Below, piece after piece: positions 1 through 4,725 of a stretch of 5,621 nucleotides of DNA. The notes under the pieces were generated by a model that saw only the letters and a list, made by a program, of their open reading frames with translations, had not been told where the DNA came from and ran no database searches. Numbering within the stretch: position 1 is the stretch's first letter; each line of letters opens with the position of its first letter. Made by a program: the position numbers and the translations under genes. This DNA comes from Brachyspira pilosicoli (GTDB lineage Bacteria; Spirochaetota; Brachyspiria; Brachyspirales; Brachyspiraceae): contig NZ_SRZM01000274.1 of the NCBI RefSeq assembly GCF_019402445.1, forward strand, positions 1 to 5,621, written 5' to 3'.

Positions 1-1053
1 ATCTAGTATGCTTTCTAAATCATCTAAATTGTCAGTATCATCTTCTTTAGCATCTTTCTCTTCAGTATTATCATCATTTAATACGCTTTCTAAATCATCT
101 AAGTTACTAGTATTATTAACAACTTCTTCTTCTAATGTATCATCTAAATCATCGTTTAAATCATTTGGTAAATTATCTAATAAATTATCGATATCTTCAT
201 TATCTGTTATTGTTTCTTCTACACTATCACTAGTATTGCCATAGTCATCTAAACTTTCAGGCATAGGTAAATCATCTAATACAGGTAAATCAGGAATATT
301 ATTATTTAATTTATTATTATAAGAATCATTAATCTCAGAGTTAATTCTATTTTCTAATTCTTTATCTTTAGGTAAATCTAAATTATTTAAATCTGTATCA
401 TTATCTATTTTTTCATCATTATGTTTTATATTATCCAAATCATCAGGTAAACCTAAGTCATCAGGTAATCCTAAATCATTGTCAAGATCATCAGGCAAAT
501 CTAAATTATCTAACTCTATCTTTTCATCATTATCATCTGAATTATCAGTTATACCTAAGTCTTCAGGTAGCCCCAAATCATCAGGTAAACCTAAATCATC
601 GTTAATGTTATCAGGTAAATTATCTAATTCAATATTATCATCACTATTATTGTCTAAATTATTAGCTGTTTCTAAGTCGTTAGGTAATCCTAAATCATCA
701 GGTAATCCTAAATCATCGCTAGTGCTATCAGGTAAATTATCTAATTCAATATTATCATCACTATTATTGTCTAAATTATTAGCTGTTTCTAAGTCATCAG
801 GCAATCCTAAATCGTCAGATAAACCTAAATCATCATTAGTACTATCAGGCAAATCTAGATTATCTAAATTATCTAAATCATCTATAGACGGCACATCATC
901 ATCGTTATTTGGGGTAGAATTCGCCATATATTCATCTGTAAATACTGACTTAAAATTGTTATAGTCTTCTTGTGATAATTCTTTTGGTAAGTTTTTGTTT
1001 CCTATTATAAAAGCTAAACTTCCTAATCTTTCTAAATCTTCGATTTTTGGCAT
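1..1053 (-). CDS. Acidic Asp/Asn/Leu-rich repeat protein, 3' end outside window
   Basis: Reading leftwards from the ATG at 1053-1051, the frame stays open for 351 codons to the window edge, so the gene is cut there and its C-terminus is unseen. Residues 1-45 form an ordinary, probably helical segment (MPKIEDLERLGSLAFIIGNK at the start). From about residue 50 the protein is dominated by D, N, L, E and P, with many DDLGLP hexads. A block of about 39 residues recurs at 73-111, 112-150, 151-190 and 191-230 with growing divergence, and NLDDLES(V/I)L recurs at 317-325 and 342-350. Cysteine, tryptophan and membrane segments are absent, and no signal peptide is visible, so a cytoplasmic, disordered acidic linker is likely. 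A TAG lies four codons upstream of the ATG. A TTG two codons upstream is an alternative start. No good Shine-Dalgarno is present, but a consensus promoter sits just upstream. The function is not recognised. A flagellar or scaffold role with a folded C-terminal domain beyond the window is only a guess. Confidence 0.88.
   Translation of the reverse strand, partial: MPKIEDLERLGSLAFIIGNKNLPKELSQEDYNNFKSVFTDEYMANSTPNNDDDVPSIDDLDNLDNLDLPDSTNDDLGLSDDLGLPDDLETANNLDNNSDDNIELDNLPDSTSDDLGLPDDLGLPNDLETANNLDNNSDDNIELDNLPDNINDDLGLPDDLGLPEDLGITDNSDDNDEKIELDNLDLPDDLDNDLGLPDDLGLPDDLDNIKHNDEKIDNDTDLNNLDLPKDKELENRINSEINDSYNNKLNNNIPDLPVLDDLPMPESLDDYGNTSDSVEETITDNEDIDNLLDNLPNDLNDDLDDTLEEEVVNNTSNLDDLESVLNDDNTEEKDAKEDDTDNLDDLESILD
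604..837 (-). repeat. 117-bp tandem repeat (two near-identical copies)
   Basis: Two adjacent 117-bp units (837-721 and 720-604) encode residues 73-111 and 112-150 of the acidic protein. The stretch 609-678 is identical base for base to 726-795, 70 bp without a difference, while the flanks differ by a few substitutions. Two more diverged units follow at about 603-484 and 483-364. The unit is a multiple of three, so copy-number change keeps the frame. The identity suggests recent duplication or ongoing gene conversion. Confidence 0.9.
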
Positions 1054-1085
1054 ATTCAATATCTATAAACTGTATTCACATATTG

Positions 1086-1114
1086 ATTATAGTAAAATAT
1101 AAAAAATATGTCAA
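1086..1114 (-). promoter_or_regulatory. Consensus sigma-70 promoter of the acidic repeat gene
   Basis: On the minus strand TTGACA (1114-1109) is followed by a 17-base spacer and TATAAT (1091-1086), a perfect match to the housekeeping consensus. Transcription should begin near 1079, giving a leader of about 26 bases before the ATG at 1053. The leader contains no clear AGGAGG, so translation may rely on the short AU-rich leader itself. Confidence 0.85.
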
Positions 1115-1119
1115 CTTCA

Positions 1120-1146
1120 TTATCGGTTAATAAATAAAATTCAATA
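1120..1146 (-). promoter_or_regulatory. Possible sigma-28-like element (ACCGATAA)
   Basis: ACCGATAA at 1127-1120 on the minus strand matches seven of eight bases of the sigma-28 -10 consensus GCCGATAA. At the right spacing of 11 bases, the -35 position reads TATTGAAT, only about half matching TAAAGTTT. It lies just upstream of the sigma-70 promoter of the acidic gene and overlaps the end of an inverted repeat. The match may be accidental, but the only other CCGATAA seen in the window lies before cheW. Confidence 0.3.
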
Positions 1147-1165
1147 GAATATTTTATTTATTAAC
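1126..1165 (-). terminator. 15-bp perfect inverted repeat at the end of atpC
   Basis: The arms at 1165-1151 and 1140-1126 (GTTAATAAATAAAAT and its reverse complement) are fully complementary around a 10-base loop. The left arm, read in the transcript, contains the atpC stop codon (1156-1154). It is placed where a terminator would be expected. However, the stem is almost all A-U and no uridine run follows on the minus strand, so it could instead be a 3' processing or stability structure, or a protein-binding palindrome. Confidence 0.5.
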
Positions 1166-1579
1166 TTTATTAACTATTTCAATTTGTTTTTTACATTTAT
1201 CTATTTCAATATTGTTTCTTCTCTTCTCTTCAATATTAATAGTCATCTGCTTACTTAATTTTTCTATCTTTTCATTTAATATTGAAACATCAATATCCTT
1301 TGGATATATAGCTTTTTCTACCAAAACACCAATAACATTTTGTGTTACTTCAGCAATACCGCCTTCTACATACATGTTTATTAATTTGTTTTCTTCATCA
1401 TATATTCTAAGTTCTCCATAGGATATACTTACTATATATGGACAATGGTCTGTATATATAGAAACATACCCATTTACAGAAGGCAGTTCTATATGTTCTA
1501 TTTTTATAGACCTTAAAATAGGTCCTTCTTTAGTGATTACCGAACATACTAATGTTTTTTTATTATTTTTTGTAGCCAT
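1154..1579 (-). CDS. atpC: F1Fo ATP synthase epsilon subunit
   Basis: The product is 141 residues, the usual size for bacterial epsilon. The N-terminal beta-sandwich (about residues 8-90) shows the family pattern: an ELPSVNGYVSI segment (31-41), then a TDHCPYIVSISYGEL stretch (43-57) in place of the common GILPGHxPxxxxLxxGxL, then VEGGIAEVTQNVIGVLVEKA (71-90), which corresponds to the conserved V-x-GGF-x-E-V core. Residues 97-138 are a lysine- and glutamate-rich helical region matching the C-terminal helical hairpin. Known role of the family: central stalk of F1, coupling rotation to catalysis and inhibiting ATP hydrolysis, on the cytoplasmic face of the inner membrane. Oddly, the gene is not preceded by atpD. 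Its upstream neighbours are a small membrane protein (11-base gap) and a thioesterase. The ribosome site before the ATG is weak (TAGAG), and the upstream gene's stop codon forms part of it, so translational coupling is likely. Confidence 0.87.
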   Translation of the reverse strand: MATKNNKKTLVCSVITKEGPILRSIKIEHIELPSVNGYVSIYTDHCPYIVSISYGELRIYDEENKLINMYVEGGIAEVTQNVIGVLVEKAIYPKDIDVSILNEKIEKLSKQMTINIEEKRRNNIEIDKCKKQIEIVNKVNK

Positions 1580-1590
1580 ATTTCTAAACT

Positions 1591-1899
1591 CTAAATTATT
1601 TTTTTATATTTTAAAACAATAATAAAAAATATCAATGATAATATAAATAAAATAAAAAATATAAAAGATACTATAAGTAGAAATTTTATAACAATTTTTA
1701 ATGAATTAATCTCTTTGCTGAAATAATCTATATATCCATTCATTTTGGCATCAACTCTTTCAAGCATAAGTTTTTCTGTTTCATCTAACCTTTTATACAT
1801 ATTTTTAGCTTTATTTTCCAAGCTAGTTCCCTTTATAATATCACCAACCATATTTGCAGAAGATAAAACAGTAAGTACTATATTAATCCATTTCATCAT
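1591..1899 (-). CDS. Small membrane protein with coiled-coil-like middle, unknown function
   Basis: This 102-residue protein is not recognised. Residues 1-23 are moderately hydrophobic (MMKWINIVLTVLSSANMVGD) and may be a re-entrant or amphipathic helix. Residues 25-66 are charged and helical, with a heptad-like run of K, E, R and L (NMYKRLDETEKLMLERVDAK). Residues 69-96 form one very long, phenylalanine- and isoleucine-rich transmembrane segment, ending in the positive tail KYKK. This suggests a tail-anchored or double-anchored inner-membrane protein with a short cytoplasmic coiled coil. AAAGGA stands 11 bases before the first of two adjacent ATG codons. The second ATG would cost only one residue. 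The gene sits 17 bases after the thioesterase and 11 bases before atpC, so co-transcription is likely. A link to ATP synthase assembly is conceivable from position alone; nothing in the sequence supports it. Confidence 0.75.
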   Translation of the reverse strand: MMKWINIVLTVLSSANMVGDIIKGTSLENKAKNMYKRLDETEKLMLERVDAKMNGYIDYFSKEINSLKIVIKFLLIVSFIFFILFILSLIFFIIVLKYKKII

Positions 1900-1916
1900 A
1901 TTTTTTATTATCCTTT

Positions 1917-2327
1917 TTATTTTCCTTTAGCCATTATATTATATAAGTAATCATCAGGTTTAACTATATCTCCGTTTTTATTTATAAAAGGATGAAGTGT
2001 ATATCCAGTAGTATGTAATATATCAGGATTGTTTTTATTTCTAATTTCATATTTCAATTTTAATGAAACATTCTTTAATTTATCTACAGATGTATGAACA
2101 ACTATTAAATCATCATATTTTATTGATATTTTATAATCTATAAAAACTTCTTTTACAGGTAAAAATATACCATAAGCCTCCATTTCTTTATATGAAATGC
2201 CTAATTCTCTTAAAAGCTCTGTTCTTCCTATTTCAAAAAACTTAAGATAATTAGCATGATAAACTATTCCCATTTGATCGGTATCAGCATATATGATTCT
2301 TATTTCAGTTTTGTTAATATGTGGCAT
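1917..2327 (-). CDS. ybgC: YbgC-type acyl-CoA thioesterase (4HBT hotdog fold)
   Basis: The product is 136 residues, normal for the single-hotdog YbgC/4-hydroxybenzoyl-CoA thioesterase family. The signature lies at residues 13-32: YADTDQMGIVYHANYLKFFE. It includes the catalytic aspartate D17, the YH pair (Y23, H24), and the FE followed by R35 that begin the long hotdog helix. The region LPVKEVFIDYKISIKYDDLI (56-75) fits the second beta element. The family hydrolyses acyl-CoA or acyl-ACP thioesters in the cytoplasm. In proteobacteria ybgC belongs to the tol-pal operon, but no tol or pal gene is visible here, and the exact substrate cannot be inferred. AAGGAG (2346-2341) lies 13 bases before the ATG, rather far, and no alternative start improves it. 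It is the first gene of a minus-strand cluster with a small membrane protein and atpC. The symbol denotes family, not proven orthology. Confidence 0.88.
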   Translation of the reverse strand: MPHINKTEIRIIYADTDQMGIVYHANYLKFFEIGRTELLRELGISYKEMEAYGIFLPVKEVFIDYKISIKYDDLIVVHTSVDKLKNVSLKLKYEIRNKNNPDILHTTGYTLHPFINKNGDIVKPDDYLYNIMAKGK

Positions 2328-2377
2328 ATATTTTTGTATTCTCCTTAAAAAATAGTATTTAAGAGTAATATAAAATT

Positions 2378-2386
2378 ATTATAACA
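2378..2386 (-). promoter_or_regulatory. Probable extended -10 promoter of the thioesterase-atpC cluster
   Basis: On the minus strand TGTTATAAT (2386-2378) is a TGN-TATAAT extended -10 element. No convincing -35 hexamer is found 16-18 bases upstream. This is tolerated in extended -10 promoters. The start would lie near 2371, about 44 bases before the ATG. Other TATAAT-like strings occur nearby because the region is so AT-rich, so the exact choice is uncertain. Confidence 0.5.
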
Positions 2387-2416
2387 TAATTATAAAAAAT
2401 TATAATAGTCATTTAT

Positions 2417-2445
2417 TTGAAATAGAAAAAATATTTTACTATAAT
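2417..2445 (+). promoter_or_regulatory. Sigma-70 promoter of the PilZ/cyclo-ligase unit
   Basis: TTGAAA (2417-2422), a 17-base spacer and TATAAT (2440-2445) form a strong housekeeping promoter on the plus strand. The expected start is near 2452, giving a leader of about 54 bases. AAGGAG at 2494-2499 lies six bases before the ATG at 2506. It is arranged back to back with the promoter of the thioesterase cluster. Confidence 0.75.
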
Positions 2446-2505
2446 AGTATTGTATAAATATTTAAATATGTTATAGTTAATTTAATTGTATATAAGGAGC
2501 AAGGA

Positions 2506-3249
2506 ATGGATAAAGTAAAGGCTGTATTAATAGAAAGTGACTCTAATATTGTAGATAAATATAAAAATGGGCTTTCAGAATCTTTTGATATAAGCACTTT
2601 TAAAGATACTCATTCATCTATGTCATATATTATCAAAAATAATATAGATATTTATTTTTATATGATTAGATATAATGAAAAAGATGAAAATAGTATTAGT
2701 TTTTTTGCTGATAAAATAAAAGATATTAATCCGCAAATAAAATTAGTTATTATAGAAGCGGAAGATGATTTTGATAATAATAAATATCCTTATGCTATAA
2801 TTTTTAATAAGAAATCTGAAATGAGTCATGTTAATAATATTCTTTTGCAGCATGTTAATAATAATGATAGCTCACAAAGAAGACAATATTCTAGAGTAAA
2901 TTGGCCTTTAAATGTTATTGTATCATACAAAGATAAAATGCGTGGCACTATGGAGAGAAATATACTATCTATTAGTGGTAATGGTGCTTATATTCGTTCT
3001 GATATTAATATTCCAAATAAGGGTGATATGTTAGGTCTTACTATTTCTTTTAAGGATTTTAAATTATTCACCGAAGCTAAAGTTGTTTTCATTAATAACG
3101 GTACAGAAAGACCAAATTTCCCTAAAGGTTTTGCTGTACAATTTATTGATATAGGTGTGGCTTCTCAAAAGATTATTGACCAGATTATAAGAGATAAGTT
3201 ATTACAAGAAATATTGATAGAATATGAAGATGAAAATTTCTCATCATAA
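2506..3249 (+). CDS. Degenerate receiver domain fused to a PilZ domain
   Basis: The product is 247 residues with two parts. Residues 4-115 resemble a CheY-like receiver fold: a first strand ending in the acidic pocket (KAVLIESDSN, E10 and D12), the NNIDIYFYMIRY strand (45-56), and a late NKK (101-103) where the receiver lysine is expected. The phosphoacceptor aspartate is missing. By spacing from D48, its position is M53. Residues 124-235 form a PilZ domain with the c-di-GMP motif R126xxxR130 (in QRRQYSR), the second motif SISGNG (155-160), and GFAVQFIDI near the end (208-216). In the usual (D/N)xSxxG motif the first residue is Asp or Asn, but here it is Ser155. The PilZ family typically binds c-di-GMP and changes motility, adhesion or secretion. 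The protein is probably cytoplasmic, with no membrane segment. A strong ribosome site and promoter fix the start. It is followed 11 bases later by a cyclo-ligase gene. Confidence 0.85.
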   Translation: MDKVKAVLIESDSNIVDKYKNGLSESFDISTFKDTHSSMSYIIKNNIDIYFYMIRYNEKDENSISFFADKIKDINPQIKLVIIEAEDDFDNNKYPYAIIFNKKSEMSHVNNILLQHVNNNDSSQRRQYSRVNWPLNVIVSYKDKMRGTMERNILSISGNGAYIRSDINIPNKGDMLGLTISFKDFKLFTEAKVVFINNGTERPNFPKGFAVQFIDIGVASQKIIDQIIRDKLLQEILIEYEDENFSS

Positions 3250-3260
3250 TAAAAATTAAA

Positions 3261-3842
3261 GTGCTTATAAAAGAAGAGAAACAAATTTTAAGAAAATCAT
3301 TAAAACTTATACGAAGTAAGTTAGATAACCATTTTATAGAGAGTAGGGCTTTATTAATTACAAATAAATTTTTTAATATAGTAGATATAAATAAATTTAG
3401 AGAAGTTTGTTTATATATAAGTTTTGCTAATGAAGTTCCTACAAAAAATATCATTGAAAAACTATTAAATAAAAATATTAAAGTATCTGCTCCATATATA
3501 ATAGATGACCATAATATGACATTAAAATATATAGAAGATTATAGCAAGGATATTAATTTTAATACAAAGTTTGGTAATGGTGAGCCATTTGCACATTGTA
3601 AAGATTGTAATATAGAAAATGTAACGATGTTTATAATACCTGCTTTGGCTTTTGATGAACAATGTAATAGGTTAGGCTTTGGAAGAGGATATTATGATAA
3701 TATTCTAAAAGAGAATAAAAATGCTTTAAGAATAGGGCTTTCATATGATTATCAAATACTTCCAATATTACCTAAAGATGATAATGATGAAATATTAGAT
3801 ATTATAATAAGTGAAAATAAAGTAATAACAGCAATATTTTAA
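3261..3842 (+). CDS. 5-formyltetrahydrofolate cyclo-ligase (MTHFS)
   Basis: The product is 193 residues, typical for this family. Recognisable elements in order are the N-terminal ILRKSLKLIRSKL (9-21) with the R-K pair that lines the nucleotide site, SFANEVPT (54-61) with substrate-side E58, GNGEP (105-109), PALAFDEQCNRLGFGRGYYD (127-146), which is the family hallmark, and ILPKDDNDEILDIIISENKV near the C-terminus. The enzyme uses ATP to convert 5-formyl-THF to 5,10-methenyl-THF in the cytoplasmic one-carbon folate pool. The start is a GTG at 3261 with only AAATTAAA before it, and no Shine-Dalgarno. The preceding PilZ gene ends 11 bases upstream, so translation is probably coupled to it. No downstream ATG would preserve the N-terminal RK motif. 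The stop codon at 3840-3842 overlaps the convergent cheW stop. The family also appears under the names fau and ygfA. Confidence 0.92.
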   Translation: MLIKEEKQILRKSLKLIRSKLDNHFIESRALLITNKFFNIVDINKFREVCLYISFANEVPTKNIIEKLLNKNIKVSAPYIIDDHNMTLKYIEDYSKDINFNTKFGNGEPFAHCKDCNIENVTMFIIPALAFDEQCNRLGFGRGYYDNILKENKNALRIGLSYDYQILPILPKDDNDEILDIIISENKVITAIF

Positions 3843-4348
3843 GCTTCTATATTTTCTTCAGTGTCATCATCATCGCCGACTATTAATTTTTCCAAGTCAA
3901 GAACAACCAATAGTTTATCTTCTAGTTTAGCAACACCTTTAATGTATTTTTGACCTATTCCGGACAACATAGGAGGAGGAGGCTGTATATTAGAAGTAGC
4001 AATAGATACTACTTTAGAAATAGCATCTATAATAATACCCATATCTACATCATCTATTTTTACTATAATAATACCTGTATTTTTTTCGCCGTCATTTTCT
4101 TCTAAATTAAATCTTTTTTTAAGATCAACTATTGGAATAATATTTCCCCTAAGGTTAATAACTCCCTCAACATAATCTGGGGCATTAGGTATTAATGTGA
4201 TTTTTTCCATTTTAATAATTTCTTTAGCCTGCATAATGTCTATAGCATATTCATTATGACCCAATCTAAAAGTAACTAGGTTAATACTATTTTCTACATC
4301 AACCTTATTTTCATTATTTTCAATAGATTGTTGTTCTATTTCAGCCAT
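3839..4348 (-). CDS. cheW: Chemotaxis coupling protein CheW
   Basis: The product is a 169-residue single CheW domain. The signature NLRGNIIPIVDLKKRFNL spans residues 65-82, with R67 in the conserved NLRG receptor/CheA contact. YAIDIMQAKEIIKMEKITLIPNAPDYVEGVINL precedes it in the usual order (shown in two parts: YAIDIMQAKEII from residue 34, and PNAPDYVEGV to residue 63). The second half has the VDMGIIIDAISKVVSI strand-helix element (101-116). CheW bridges methyl-accepting chemoreceptors and the kinase CheA at the inner membrane. The frame opens at an ATG at 4363, but that codon overlaps a GGAGG (4361-4357) that sits eight bases before the ATG at 4348, so the latter is the real start. The last residues (GDDDDTEENIEA) are acidic. 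The gene stands alone, facing the cyclo-ligase gene tail to tail with a four-base overlap. Upstream are both sigma-28-like and sigma-70-like promoters. Confidence 0.94.
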   Translation of the reverse strand: MAEIEQQSIENNENKVDVENSINLVTFRLGHNEYAIDIMQAKEIIKMEKITLIPNAPDYVEGVINLRGNIIPIVDLKKRFNLEENDGEKNTGIIIVKIDDVDMGIIIDAISKVVSIATSNIQPPPPMLSGIGQKYIKGVAKLEDKLLVVLDLEKLIVGDDDDTEENIEA

Positions 4349-4383
4349 ATATAATGCCTCCATATATTTTTGCAGTTATTAGA

Positions 4384-4410
4384 TTATCGGAAATATATTT
4401 GCAAAATTAA
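4384..4410 (-). promoter_or_regulatory. Probable sigma-28 (FliA) promoter of cheW
   Basis: On the minus strand TTAATTTT (4410-4403), an 11-base spacer and TCCGATAA (4391-4384) match the sigma-28 consensus TAAAGTTT-N11-GCCGATAA at six of eight and seven of eight positions. It ends about 35 bases upstream of the cheW ATG, a normal distance. Sigma-28 controls late flagellar and chemotaxis genes in many motile bacteria, so the pairing with cheW makes biological sense. Confidence 0.65.
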
Positions 4411-4438
4411 TAAATATTGTTTTAATCATTAGTGGGAT

Positions 4439-4467
4439 ATTTTATTATGTTTTTATTAAAAAGTCAA
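4439..4467 (-). promoter_or_regulatory. Upstream sigma-70 promoter of cheW
   Basis: TTGACT (4467-4462), a 17-base spacer and TAAAAT (4444-4439) on the minus strand differ from the housekeeping consensus by one base in each hexamer. Its start would lie near 4432, about 84 bases before the cheW ATG and upstream of the sigma-28-like promoter. CheW would then have a constitutive and a motility-linked promoter in tandem. Confidence 0.6.
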
Positions 4468-4527
4468 TAAAATATGTTTTGATGTTATTTTGGTATATAT
4501 ATTATTAAAAACTATATGAATATAATA

Positions 4528-4561
4528 ATACCATAGAGATAAAATTTTATCCCTATGGTAT
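4528..4561. repeat. 34-bp imperfect palindrome
   Basis: ATACCATAG (4528-4536) pairs with CTATGGTAT (4553-4561), and GATAAAATTTTATC (4538-4551) is self-complementary. One A/C mismatch (4537/4552) separates the parts, so 16 of 17 positions pair. It lies about 165 bases downstream of the DUF4405 gene and about 60 bases upstream of the cheW sigma-70 promoter. It could terminate transcription (in either direction), form an RNA hairpin, or bind a dimeric regulator. No uridine run follows directly. Confidence 0.7.
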
Positions 4562-4587
4562 GGAGTAAGTATGATTTATTTGGTTTG

Positions 4588-4640
4588 TTAAAAAAAGTAA
4601 ATTTCTAAATATATATATTTTTTTTTTATAATTAACTATT
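4588..4640. terminator. A-tract/T-tract structure, possible bidirectional terminator
   Basis: GTTAAAAAAA (from 4588) faces a run of ten T (4618-4627) and TTAAC-like sequence, with the 14-base palindrome AAATATATATATTT (4607-4620) between them. Read on either strand, a folded A-U stem could form, and on the plus strand it ends in the T run. It is the closest candidate to end transcription of the DUF4405 gene, whose stop is at 4726, but with no G-C pairs the stem would be weak. Confidence 0.3.
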
Positions 4641-4725
4641 ATAATAACTTTTAAAAATCCTCCTACTTTTTTATTCAATCTATTAAATTATTTATAAACT
4701 CATATAACACTACTTTTATAATCCT

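Larger units (their letters stand above)
4364..4725. other. Intergenic region without a gene
   Basis: These bases between cheW and the DUF4405 gene hold the cheW promoters, the 34-bp palindrome and the A/T-tract structure. All three frames on both strands are closed by frequent stops. A six-codon frame at 4571 with a GGAG before it, and an AGGAGGA on the minus strand (4664-4658) without a start codon after it, were the only translation-like signals seen. No tRNA-like sequence was found. Confidence 0.7.

Noticed and set aside
364..837. CRISPR-like regular repeats
   Set aside because: The repeats are contiguous in-frame coding units with no unique spacers of constant length, so they are protein repeats.
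8..964. Serine-rich plus-strand open frames (8-244 and 479-964)
   Set aside because: They are antisense to the acidic repeat gene. Their Ser/Lys/Leu repeats are the mirror of GAT/GAC and TTA codons, and they have no ribosome sites.
1212..1421. Plus-strand open frame opposite atpC
   Set aside because: It is a shadow of the atpC coding strand, with no ribosome site or family features.
1745..1930. Plus-strand open frame opposite the small membrane protein
   Set aside because: It is antisense to a better supported gene and has no Shine-Dalgarno sequence.
3185..3454. Minus-strand open frame across the PilZ/cyclo-ligase junction
   Set aside because: It overlaps two well supported plus-strand genes and looks like an AT-rich shadow frame with chance hydrophobic residues.
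4349..4363. Longer cheW start at 4363
   Set aside because: That ATG overlaps the GGAGG ribosome site that serves the ATG at 4348, so the five extra residues are unlikely to be translated.
4562..4591. Six-codon frame with GGAG before an ATG at 4571
   Set aside because: It is very short with no evidence of function. The GGAG belongs to the flank of the palindrome.
4640..4670. Minus-strand AGGAGGA at 4664-4658 as the ribosome site of a missed small gene
   Set aside because: No ATG, GTG or TTG follows within a usable distance and stops occur immediately in the next bases.
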